A stretch of DNA of 64,000 bases from Bacillota bacterium (GTDB taxonomy: Bacteria; Bacillota; Clostridia; Acetivibrionales; DSM-1351). The position numbers and the translations under genes were made by a program. The stretch covers positions 1 through 64,000 of the forward strand of contig JAEWCZ010000027.1 of NCBI GenBank assembly GCA_023390335.1, read 5' to 3'. The notes under the pieces are model-generated. The model ran no database searches and was not told the DNA's origin. It saw nothing but the letters and a program-made list of their open reading frames with translations. This document shows, piece by piece, positions 53,262 to 61,538 of the stretch (its first letter is position 1; every line of letters begins with the position of its first letter).

Positions 53262-54280
53262 TAAAAAGTTTACGGAGCAAATTAAGCGGCAATAACTTTT
53301 TGCTGTTTGTTACCATTGTATTATTTTTTGTGTTATACATATCCGGCATGATGATATTCCAAGATAAAGGTTTTGGAAAGCCGCAAGTATTTTTAAACCT
53401 GTTTATAAGTAACGCCGGATTGATTATTGCAGCTGTGGGTATGACAATAGTATTAATTACGGCGGGTATAGATATATCAATCGGCTCGGTAATAGCAATG
53501 ACATGTATGCTCCTTGCCTGGATGATGGAGAAAAAAGGCATGGATGCCTGGGTAAGCATAGTAATTGTTCTGATTGTGGGTGTTGTGTTCGGTCTTGTAC
53601 AGGGGTTCTTGGTATCGTATCTCAATATTCAGCCATTCATAGTAACACTTGCGGGTCTGTTTTTTGCAAGAGGAATGACAGCAATAATCAGTGATGAAAT
53701 GATAACGATTACAAATAAAACATTCCTTGGTATTGCAAATGCGAAAATATATATACCGTTTATTTCAACAGTGACAAAGAAGGGAAAAGTAATCCATCCA
53801 TATATATACCCCAGTGTAATTCTAGCGATTGTTGTATTAATAGTAGCTTTTATTATTTTAAAATACACAAAGTTCGGTCGTTCTATTTATGCCGTGGGTG
53901 GAAATGAGCAGTCTGCATTATTGATGGGATTAAACGTCAGGAGAATAAAGCTGAAAGTATATGCACTTAACGGTTTCCTTGCCGCTTTAGCCGGCTTTGC
54001 CTTTGCCCTAAATTCCTGCGGAGGCTTCGTTGAACAGGCCAGGGGCTTTGAAATGGATGCCATTGCTTCTGCTGTAATCGGAGGTACACTTCTCACAGGT
54101 GGTGTTGGTAATGTCATAGGTAGCTTGTTTGGTGTAATGATAAAGGGTACAATAGAATCAATTATAACTTTTCAAGGAACGCTGTCTTCATGGTGGACAA
54201 AGATTGCGATCGCAGCTCTCCTTTGTATATTTATTATATTGCAGAGCATATTTGCATCAATAAAGAGAAAGAGTAAATAG
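53258..54280 (+). CDS. Sugar ABC transporter permease 2 (YjfF type)
   Basis: 340 residues, about nine transmembrane helices, ATG overlapping the upstream stop (ATGA). Family blocks IAAVGMTIVLITAGIDISIGSVIAM, VQGFLVSYLNIQPFIVTLAGLFFARG, and MDAIASAVIGGTLLTGGVGNVIGSLFG. Related to permease 1, giving a heterodimeric channel like YtfT-YjfF of the galactofuranose/arabinofuranose importer. Last gene of the transporter operon. Confidence 0.9.
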   Translation: MIKSLRSKLSGNNFLLFVTIVLFFVLYISGMMIFQDKGFGKPQVFLNLFISNAGLIIAAVGMTIVLITAGIDISIGSVIAMTCMLLAWMMEKKGMDAWVSIVIVLIVGVVFGLVQGFLVSYLNIQPFIVTLAGLFFARGMTAIISDEMITITNKTFLGIANAKIYIPFISTVTKKGKVIHPYIYPSVILAIVVLIVAFIILKYTKFGRSIYAVGGNEQSALLMGLNVRRIKLKVYALNGFLAALAGFAFALNSCGGFVEQARGFEMDAIASAVIGGTLLTGGVGNVIGSLFGVMIKGTIESIITFQGTLSSWWTKIAIAALLCIFIILQSIFASIKRKSK

Positions 54281-54301
54281 CACTTAAAAAAGTAAATTAT
54301 A

Positions 54302-54343
54302 AAAAGAGGCAGTCTTTGCACAAAATATAAGGCTGTCTCTTTT
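54302..54343 (+). terminator. Terminator after the sugar ABC operon
   Basis: AAAAGAGGCAGTCTT pairs with AAGGCTGTCTCTTTT (one mismatch) over a 12-base loop. Confidence 0.75.
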
Positions 54344-54385
54344 GGTGCCTTTAAGCTTGGGAAACAAATGAGAGGAGAAATGATT

Positions 54386-55852
54386 ATGAAAATAAAGAAA
54401 TATTTATGCATATCATTAAAAACAAAGATGAGGGCATTGATGTTTATTGCTATTATTCCCCTTCTGGTATTTGTTTCTTATCTTATTTTCCAAGTTGGTA
54501 CATATTCCGATTATTACAATGCAATATACAAAAGCATATCCGTTGCCAATGATTTCTCCCAAAAATTCAAATCTGATTATGATTACAGTATGTATCAGAT
54601 TGTAATAGGGTCAAGTAATTTTAAAAAGGAAGATATATCTGGAAAGCTGGAAGATGCATATGAAAAGGTAAAATATCTAAGAAAATCCGCTTTGATGGCT
54701 GAAAATAAAAGTACTACAAAGTATATGAAAGATTATATTGATAGTCTTAAAAGAAGTACTGAAATTATTAAGGCTAATATGGCAACTGATGGGCCCAAGT
54801 ATGATAAGAACCTTATGATCCTTGATAACGATATCAGAACTACAACAACGATGATTACTGATGCAGTGCAAAAATACGTGTATTTTGAAACCTTTCAAAT
54901 GAACAAGGTACATAATAAAATTGAAGTGGAAAGAAAAAGAAATGTCACATTTACAGGTATAATATTTGCCTTACTATTTATGGTAACACTTATTTTGGTA
55001 GAACTCATTTCTCACAGCATTACAAAGCCCATAAAAAACCTCTGTATATCAACTAAATTAGTTGGAAATGGTGATTTTACCACACGTGTTCCGGATTCTG
55101 AAAGTGATGAAATAGCAATGTTAGCAACAAGCTTTAATACAATGATTGTAAAAATAGGCAGCTTGGTGGAAGACGTGAAACTGGAACAGATAAATCTAAG
55201 AAAGACTGAATTAAAGCTCATGCAGGCCCAAATAAATCCTCATTTCCTTTATAATACACTGGACACTATTATATGGCTGGCTGAGGGTAACAAAACCAAG
55301 GATGTTGTTAAGATGGTAAGTGCATTGTCCAAGTTTTTCAGGGTCGCCTTAAGTAAGGGGTATGATTACATAAGCATTAAGGAAGAAGAGATGCTTATTA
55401 GAAGTTATCTCCAGATTCAGCAGTATAGGTATCAGGATATTCTGGATTATGAGATAAATATTTCAGAGGAACTTGAAAACTACAGAATTTTAAAGCTTAC
55501 ACTTCAGCCTATAGTTGAAAATGCACTTTATCATGGAATAAAAAACAAAAGAGGAAAAGGAAAAATAATTATAGAGGGCTACTGCAAAGAGGACGTTGTG
55601 ATATTTTTGGTAAAGGATAACGGAATAGGAATGGATCCTGAACAAGTCGAAAGGATTAAAAAGCTTTTTATAAAGCCCGAGGAAGATGGTGTTCCGGAAC
55701 AAAAAGGATTTGGATTATTCAATGTAAATGAGAGAATTAAGCTGAATTTTGGAGCGGAATACGGATTGGATGTAAGAAGTGAATATGGTGTCGGAAGTGA
55801 ATTTACTATTTGTATTCCAAAAATCACTGAAAGCCGTCATTATAATATATAA
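54386..55852 (+). CDS. YesM/LytS-type sensor histidine kinase
   Basis: 488 residues from the ATG at 54386, placed eight bases after GAGGAG; in-frame ATGs at 54368 and 54380 are less well positioned. Transmembrane helices at about 15-33 and 192-213 enclose a roughly 155-residue extracellular sensor. Then HAMP (about 214-266), His_kinase domain with His286 in QAQINPHFLYNTLD, and HATPase_c with PIVENALYHGI, DNGIGM and GFGLFNVNERI. It phosphorylates the AraC-type response regulator next door. Placed between a sugar importer and a hemicellulase operon, so it probably senses a hemicellulose product, perhaps with the binding protein. Confidence 0.9.
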   Translation: MKIKKYLCISLKTKMRALMFIAIIPLLVFVSYLIFQVGTYSDYYNAIYKSISVANDFSQKFKSDYDYSMYQIVIGSSNFKKEDISGKLEDAYEKVKYLRKSALMAENKSTTKYMKDYIDSLKRSTEIIKANMATDGPKYDKNLMILDNDIRTTTTMITDAVQKYVYFETFQMNKVHNKIEVERKRNVTFTGIIFALLFMVTLILVELISHSITKPIKNLCISTKLVGNGDFTTRVPDSESDEIAMLATSFNTMIVKIGSLVEDVKLEQINLRKTELKLMQAQINPHFLYNTLDTIIWLAEGNKTKDVVKMVSALSKFFRVALSKGYDYISIKEEEMLIRSYLQIQQYRYQDILDYEINISEELENYRILKLTLQPIVENALYHGIKNKRGKGKIIIEGYCKEDVVIFLVKDNGIGMDPEQVERIKKLFIKPEEDGVPEQKGFGLFNVNERIKLNFGAEYGLDVRSEYGVGSEFTICIPKITESRHYNI

Positions 55853-55924
55853 TTGTAAAAAGAAGGTGTTATAAGTCTTAAAATGGAATATTGTACTTAG
55901 AACGGTTATAAAGGGGTGAAATGG

Positions 55925-57532
55925 GTGTATAAAATATTTCTTGTTGATGATGAAGTTATAGTTCGTCATGGTATAAGAGATTGTATAAATTGGGAACAAA
56001 CTGATTTTGTTTTTTCAGGTGAAGCACCGGATGGGGAGTTTGCACTGCCGCTTATTATGGAAATAAAGCCGGATATACTGATTACCGATATAAAAATGCC
56101 ATTTATGGACGGTTTGGAGTTAAGCCAAGTTGTCAGGAAAAATATGCCTTGGGTAAAGATTATTATTCTCAGCGGGCATGACGAGTTTGGTTTTGCAAGA
56201 GAGGCTATGCGTATCGGAGTAACAGAATACTTGCTAAAGCCTGTGACTGCTAGTGACCTGCTTGAATCGTTGGAAAAAGTTAAAGCTTTAATAATAAGTG
56301 AAAAAAAGGAAAGAGAAAATGCTGAAAAAATAAAAAAGCAGCTTGCAGAAAATGCCCCTTTATTCAGGGATAAATTTCTCAGTGAGCTATTGTTGGGCAT
56401 GGTTCCGCCTGTTGAAGTTATAGATAATTGTGAAAGGTTAAATATAAATATAATTTCGAAGTTTTATATTGTAGCAATTTTAGAGTTGGAAATGCCCAAA
56501 AAAGCTGCTTCCGGAGGAGAATATGGTGAATATAATGAAGTATTACAGGCAGAAACTCTAATAGACAACATTGTCAGCACAAACAGCGAGATTATAAAAT
56601 TCAGAAGGATGCTTGGAGAAATAATACTAATAATAAAAGGTGACAGTTCTCAGAATATGGAAGAAATTGCATACAGTCTGGCACAATCTCTGAAATATGA
56701 AGTGGAAAGAAAAACATCATGTATTCTGGGGATCAGTATTGGTAGTGTGAGGGAAAGAATACAAGGAATTACACAATCGTATAAGGAAGCGGATGAAATA
56801 AAAAACTACCGTTATATATATGGGAAACGTAAGATTCTCGGTATTAACGATATAAAGTCAGATATGGGAAGTAAGAAGGATTTTATCAAGATTGACATGA
56901 ATAATACTTACGACTTTTTAAAGTGCGGACTAAAATCCGATATTCATTTTTTTGTTGATAAGTTCATTGATAACTTGAATGAAATTGAAATGAAATCGCC
57001 CATATATATTCATTACCTGTTCATGGATGTGGTTATAAGTGCGTCAAGATTCATACAAGAACTTGGAGGCGAAATTGAAAATCTCATACCGTGGTCAAAA
57101 AATTTAGAAAGCTTTGTAGCAAGTATAGACTCTATAGAAAAGTTCGGTGAATTAACAGAATATACTTTAAACAAAATTTTGGAATTCAGGGATACAAGGG
57201 TTGAGAAAAAATATGACAGCATAATCAAAAAAGCAAAAGAGTATATACATAACAACTTTGCAAATTCAAATATATCGCTCATTTCAGTTGCATCATATGT
57301 TAATGTAAGTCCCAGTCATTTTAGTACCATATTCAGTCAGGAGGCCGGAGAAAATTTTATTGAATACCTTACAAAAGTAAGAGTAAAAAAGGCTATGGAG
57401 CTTTTAAAAACCACTTCACTTAAATCGTCTGAAATTGCATATAATGTGGGGTACAACGATCCACATTACTTTTGCTATATATTTAAAAAAGCTATAGGAA
57501 TTACTCCCAAGGAGTATAGAAATGAAACATAG
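55925..57532 (+). CDS. YesN/AraC-type response regulator
   Basis: 535 residues from the GTG at 55925, eight bases after AAGGGG; another GTG at 55916 is in frame but overlaps that site. N-terminal receiver (about 1-120) with FLVDDE, phospho-acceptor Asp55 in LITDIKMP and Lys in LLKP. A middle region of about 280 residues has a coiled-coil start. The C-terminal AraC double helix-turn-helix (about 435-535) has ISLISVASYVNVSPSHFSTIF and SSEIAYNVGYNDPHYFCYIFKK. Pairs with the kinase 72 bp upstream. Likely activator of the hemicellulase operon that begins downstream. Confidence 0.9.
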   Translation: MYKIFLVDDEVIVRHGIRDCINWEQTDFVFSGEAPDGEFALPLIMEIKPDILITDIKMPFMDGLELSQVVRKNMPWVKIIILSGHDEFGFAREAMRIGVTEYLLKPVTASDLLESLEKVKALIISEKKERENAEKIKKQLAENAPLFRDKFLSELLLGMVPPVEVIDNCERLNINIISKFYIVAILELEMPKKAASGGEYGEYNEVLQAETLIDNIVSTNSEIIKFRRMLGEIILIIKGDSSQNMEEIAYSLAQSLKYEVERKTSCILGISIGSVRERIQGITQSYKEADEIKNYRYIYGKRKILGINDIKSDMGSKKDFIKIDMNNTYDFLKCGLKSDIHFFVDKFIDNLNEIEMKSPIYIHYLFMDVVISASRFIQELGGEIENLIPWSKNLESFVASIDSIEKFGELTEYTLNKILEFRDTRVEKKYDSIIKKAKEYIHNNFANSNISLISVASYVNVSPSHFSTIFSQEAGENFIEYLTKVRVKKAMELLKTTSLKSSEIAYNVGYNDPHYFCYIFKKAIGITPKEYRNET

Positions 57533-57635
57533 CAAGAAAAAATAAATCATAACAAAGTTAAAAAAATATACACTAATGTATTCAAACGAATAACTAATTT
57601 ACTAATTTATAACCGTGTGATAAAATAATTACAAA

Positions 57636-57694
57636 ATTTTATACCAATAACAAAAAGAATTATATTGAGATGGAAACTGTTTACATTCTATAAT
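57636..57694 (+). promoter_or_regulatory. Hemicellulase operon promoter with inverted repeat
   Basis: TTGAGA (57665-57670), 18-bp spacer, TATAAT (57689-57694). TGGAAA-CTG-TTTACA (57671-57685) is an inverted repeat with one mismatch. The whole block, including ATACCAATAACAAAAAGAAT upstream, aligns with the CE3-dockerin promoter at 20691-20750. Confidence 0.75.
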
Positions 57695-57752
57695 AAGGTA
57701 ACATAGTTAATATGTACTAATCGTTCTTTTTCATTTTACTCCTATTCTTACA

Positions 57753-57837
57753 TTAGCCAAAGAAAGTCAATACCTAATATATAATATTGGACAAAACAAC
57801 CTTATTTGTTATTGGTATTGGCTTATCTTTTGGCCAA
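57753..57837 (+). other. Long imperfect hairpin in the hemicellulase leader
   Basis: TTAGCCAAAGAAAGTCAATACC (57753-57774) is nearly the reverse complement of 57814-57837 (GGTATTGGCTT...TTGGCCAA). The loop holds a smaller AACAA/TTGTT hairpin. No T-run follows, so not a plain terminator. Confidence 0.6.
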
Positions 57838-57955
57838 ATGCTGAAAGATAAATTATTACACAACATTTAAGAAGGGGGGATCAAAATCTACTAAGAAAAA
57901 TTCTATTTTTCCTATCAATCGTAATAACTTTAAGCAGTTAATTACCAACCAAACT

Positions 57956-57973
57956 TGTATGCAGGAGCATACA
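57956..57973 (+). other. Leader hairpin TGTATGC-AGGA-GCATACA
   Basis: Perfect 7-bp stem with an AGGA tetraloop in the hemicellulase leader. Confidence 0.5.
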
Positions 57974-58185
57974 TCGTTAATTCGTATTAATATACACTTT
58001 TCAAAAAAGCATTTATGACAGTTTATCTTATGCTGTCAGATGTGATAATCCTACTAACCTTGAAGAATTAATACTTCAGTAAAAACAGTATATGAGTAAT
58101 ATTTGCTGGGATCATTACCAAATTTTTGTACATGATGGGATGGTTGCAGCTTATGCTGTTCATTTGAACAGAGCTTTAAGCTGCC

Positions 58186-58202
58186 GGTTACCGGGGGTAA
58201 CC
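58186..58202 (+). other. Leader hairpin GGTTACC-GGG-GGTAACC
   Basis: Perfect 7-bp stem with a GGG loop, 26 bases before the GH10 ribosome binding site; shorter inverted repeats GTTCA-TT-TGAAC and AGCTT-T-AAGCT lie just upstream. Confidence 0.5.
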
Positions 58203-58241
58203 ATGTTTTGCAAATCAAATTTAAAACGGAGGGTAAAAACT

Positions 58242-59867
58242 ATGTTTAACAAAAGTAAAAACCGTAAATTAAGAATTTTCAGTACTGTGTTTTCTGCACT
58301 TTTGTGCGCATGTATTATCAACAGCAGTCTGCCACTGACAGCAGATGCTGCAATGGCAACAGGAAAGCCTAAATTTGTTGGAAATATATGGTACAGCGGT
58401 AGTGCACCAAGTAAGTTTGGAGACTATTGGAACCAGATTACACCTGAAAATGCTACCAAGTGGGGTTCATGCGAATCACAACAGGGTGTATACAATTTCA
58501 GTCAGGGCAAAGCAATGTACAATTACTGTAAAACAAACAACATCCCTTTTAAGTTCCATACACTTATATGGGGTTCACAGTATCCAAACTGGTTAGGCAA
58601 TCTTTCCGGCTCGGCAAGAAAAACAGCCATCGAAAACTGGTACAAAGCGGCTGCACAGAATTTCCCGGCAGCTGATTACATTGATGTTGTAAATGAAGCA
58701 ATGCCTGGACATGCTCCATTCCCATATAAAAATGACATCGGCGGCGACAACGGCCTCTATGGTACAGGATGGGATTGGATTGTATGGTCCTTTGAAATGG
58801 CTCGTAAGTATTTTCCAAATTCAAAACTGCTTATAAATGATTATAATGTTTTGAATGAGTGGTCTTGTCTTGATCAATACATACCAGTTGTAAAGATATT
58901 GAAAGCAAGAAACCTCATTGATGGTGTTGGCTGTCAATCACATGGTCTTGAAAAGACAAGTGCTTCAAATCTAAAGTCAAGACTTGATAAACTTGCTGCA
59001 ACAGGTGTTCCTATATATATTTCTGAATTGGATTTGGATATTGCAGATGATAATTCACAGAAAAACAAGATGCAGGAACTTTTCCCTGTTATGTATGAAC
59101 ATTCTGCAGTAAAAGGTATTACCATCTGGGGATACTTACAAGGACATACCTGGATTTCAAATTCACACCTTATACGCAGCGATGGATCTGAAAGACCTGC
59201 AATGACTTGGTTAAAGCAGTATATGGCAAATGTTCCTGGTGAAAACATACCTGTAGAACCAAGAAGCGCATTTACAAAATTGGAAGCAGAAAGCTATAAT
59301 GACCAATCCGGAATACAGAATGTTACATGTGACGAAGGAACAGATGCTGTCGGATACACCGAAAACGGTGATTACACTGTTTACAAAAGCATAGACTTCG
59401 GTAGTGGTGCTACAAGTTTCCAAGCCAGAGTATCAAGTGCAACAAGCGGAGGTAATATTGAAATCAGGCTAGATAGTGCTACAGGAACATTGGTAGGAAC
59501 TTGTCCGGTGGCCGGAACAAGTGATTGGCAGGCATTTACCGATGCAAAGTGTACTGTCAGCGGAGTAACCGGAAAGCATGACCTATATCTGAAATTTACA
59601 GGTGAAAGCGGTTACTTATTTAATATAAATTGGTTCATGTTTGGTAACACTCCTGTTTCTACAGACAAAATAGGTGATTTAAATGCAGATGGACAAATAG
59701 ATGCACTGGACTTCCAAGTCTTGAAAAAGTGTATTTTAGGTACAGGAACAATTGAAAATACAAAACTTGCAGATTTGGATGCCAGCGGTACAATTGATTC
59801 ACTTGACTTTGTACTTATGAAACAATATCTGCTTGGACAAATAACAGTATTTCCTGCAAACAAATAA
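58242..59867 (+). CDS. Cellulosomal GH10 xylanase, GH10-CBM6-dockerin
   Basis: 542 residues from the ATG at 58242, behind CGGAGGG; the frame opens 50 codons earlier without a start signal. Signal peptide (cut near DAAMA, about 36), compact GH10 domain (about 40-335), CBM6 (about 350-470), dockerin (about 480-541). Acid/base Glu152 in DVVNEAM and nucleophile Glu262 in ISELDL. Dockerin repeats GDLNADGQIDALDFQVLK and ADLDASGTIDSLDFVLMK. The enzyme cuts xylan backbones on the cellulosome. The GH10 domain lacks some N-terminal strands of longer family members. First gene of the hemicellulase operon. Confidence 0.92.
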   Translation: MFNKSKNRKLRIFSTVFSALLCACIINSSLPLTADAAMATGKPKFVGNIWYSGSAPSKFGDYWNQITPENATKWGSCESQQGVYNFSQGKAMYNYCKTNNIPFKFHTLIWGSQYPNWLGNLSGSARKTAIENWYKAAAQNFPAADYIDVVNEAMPGHAPFPYKNDIGGDNGLYGTGWDWIVWSFEMARKYFPNSKLLINDYNVLNEWSCLDQYIPVVKILKARNLIDGVGCQSHGLEKTSASNLKSRLDKLAATGVPIYISELDLDIADDNSQKNKMQELFPVMYEHSAVKGITIWGYLQGHTWISNSHLIRSDGSERPAMTWLKQYMANVPGENIPVEPRSAFTKLEAESYNDQSGIQNVTCDEGTDAVGYTENGDYTVYKSIDFGSGATSFQARVSSATSGGNIEIRLDSATGTLVGTCPVAGTSDWQAFTDAKCTVSGVTGKHDLYLKFTGESGYLFNINWFMFGNTPVSTDKIGDLNADGQIDALDFQVLKKCILGTGTIENTKLADLDASGTIDSLDFVLMKQYLLGQITVFPANK

Positions 59868-59873
59868 TTGCTG

Positions 59874-59898
59874 AAAAGGGGTATTTAATACCCCTTTT
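59874..59898 (+). other. Intercistronic hairpin GH10/GH43
   Basis: AAAAGGGGTATT-T-AATACCCCTTTT, a perfect 12-bp stem between two genes of one operon. Partial terminator or mRNA processing/stability element. Confidence 0.65.
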
Positions 59899-59932
59899 CT
59901 AAAATAAATACTTTTTAAAAAGAGGTAAAAAA

Positions 59933-61507
59933 ATGAAAAAAGTATGCAAAATTGCAGCTCTCTTGTCAGCAATTTCCTTATTTATTCCTACTGTAAGCTA
60001 TGCGGACAATCCAATAGTGCAGACGCTATATACTGCCGATCCGGCACCAATGGTATATAACAACACTTGCTACGTTTACACAGGACATGATGAGGATACA
60101 TTGGTCAATAATTTCTTTACTATGAATGACTGGAGATGTTATTCCTCAACTGATATGGTTAACTGGACTGATAATGGTTCGCCACTGTCATACTCTTCAT
60201 TCAGTTGGGCAAAAGGGGATGCATGGGCAGGCCAGTGTATTCAAAGAAACGGAAAGTTTTATTATTTTGTTCCTGTGACCCCGAAAACCGGAGGGACGGC
60301 AATTGGTGTTGCAGTATCGGACAGCCCTACGGGCCCATTTAAAGATCCTCTTGGAAAACCGTTAGTTAGTACCGGTAGCGGTGACATTGACCCTACGGTA
60401 TATATCGATGATGACGGACAGGCTTATCTGTACTGGGGTAATCCAAACCTTTACTATGTAAAATTGAATCAAGATATGGTCTCATACTCAGGGAGCATTG
60501 TAAAGGTACCTTTGACTACTGCAAGTTTTGGAACGAGAAGTAAAACCGACAGGCCAACTACATATGAGGAGGGGCCATGGTTTTACAAGCGCAATAGTTT
60601 ATATTATATGGTATTTGCAGGCGGCCCCATATCAGAGCATATAGGTTATTCCACCAGTACCGGACCTACAGGGCCATGGACTTATCGTGGAAAAATCATG
60701 CCTACCCAGGGCAGCAGCTTTACCAATCATCCTGGGGTAGTTGATTTTAAGGGTAATTCCTATTTTTTCTATCATAATGGTGCTTTGCCGGACGGAGGAG
60801 GGTATCACCGTTCAGTGTGTGTTGAACAATTTAAGTACAATGCCGACGGTACTTTCCCAACAATCAATATGACCACAACAGGCCCTGCCCAAGTCGGCAA
60901 TCTTAATCCATATGTTAAAACCGAAGCTGAAACCATCTGCTGGGAATCTGGTATTGAAACGGAAACCTGCAGTGAAGGCGGCATGGATGTAGGGTTTATA
61001 GAAAACGGAGATTACATAAAGGTAAAAGGTGTTGATTTTGGCACAGGTGCAGCGTCTTTTGCTGCCAGAGTTTCTTCTGCTACCAGCGGAGGAAACATAG
61101 AACTGCGACTAGACAGTCCTACAGGTAAACTGATAGGAACATGTGCGGTTACAGAAACAGGAGGATGGCAGACTTGGGTGGATAAGACCTGTACGGTAAG
61201 TGGCGCCCAAGGAGTACATGACTTGTATCTGAAATTTACTGGTGGAAGCGGTTATCTGTTCAATTTCAACTGGTGGAAGTTCACCAAGGCCGGAAATACC
61301 ACTCTCGTTGGAGATCTCAACGAAGATAACAGTGTGGATGCGGCAGACTATGCAATGATGAAGAAATATCTTCTGGGATTAATTGAGGATTTTCCCGCAC
61401 AAAACGATATAGAAGCCGGCGACTTAAATAAAGACAGCGTCATTGATGCACTTGATTTTGCAGTATTTAAGAAATATCTCCTTGGTACAATAACAAGTTT
61501 ACCATGA
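59933..61507 (+). CDS. Cellulosomal GH43 enzyme, GH43-CBM6-dockerin
   Basis: 524 residues: signal peptide (about 1-24), five-bladed GH43 domain (about 27-325), CBM6 (about 330-450), dockerin (about 460-523). Catalytic base Asp36 in TADPAPM, pKa modulator Asp153 in GDIDPTVY, acid Glu213 in YEEGPW. Dockerin repeats GDLNEDNSVDAADYAMMK and GDLNKDSVIDALDFAVFK; the AA pair in the first is unusual. GH43 members remove arabinosyl or xylosyl units; the GH43_29-like look suggests arabinofuranosidase, not certain. Second gene of the operon. Confidence 0.9.
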   Translation: MKKVCKIAALLSAISLFIPTVSYADNPIVQTLYTADPAPMVYNNTCYVYTGHDEDTLVNNFFTMNDWRCYSSTDMVNWTDNGSPLSYSSFSWAKGDAWAGQCIQRNGKFYYFVPVTPKTGGTAIGVAVSDSPTGPFKDPLGKPLVSTGSGDIDPTVYIDDDGQAYLYWGNPNLYYVKLNQDMVSYSGSIVKVPLTTASFGTRSKTDRPTTYEEGPWFYKRNSLYYMVFAGGPISEHIGYSTSTGPTGPWTYRGKIMPTQGSSFTNHPGVVDFKGNSYFFYHNGALPDGGGYHRSVCVEQFKYNADGTFPTINMTTTGPAQVGNLNPYVKTEAETICWESGIETETCSEGGMDVGFIENGDYIKVKGVDFGTGAASFAARVSSATSGGNIELRLDSPTGKLIGTCAVTETGGWQTWVDKTCTVSGAQGVHDLYLKFTGGSGYLFNFNWWKFTKAGNTTLVGDLNEDNSVDAADYAMMKKYLLGLIEDFPAQNDIEAGDLNKDSVIDALDFAVFKKYLLGTITSLP

Positions 61508-61538
61508 ATGTATGTGCTTTAAGAAAGGGGCTAAATAA

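Larger units (their letters stand above)
57533..58241. other. Promoter and long structured leader of the hemicellulase operon
   Basis: About 710 bases with no credible gene. Promoter at 57665-57694, then a leader of some 540 nt holding hairpins at 57753-57837, 57956-57973, 58016-58038 (TGACAG/CTGTCA) and 58186-58202 before the GH10 start at 58242. Confidence 0.65.
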
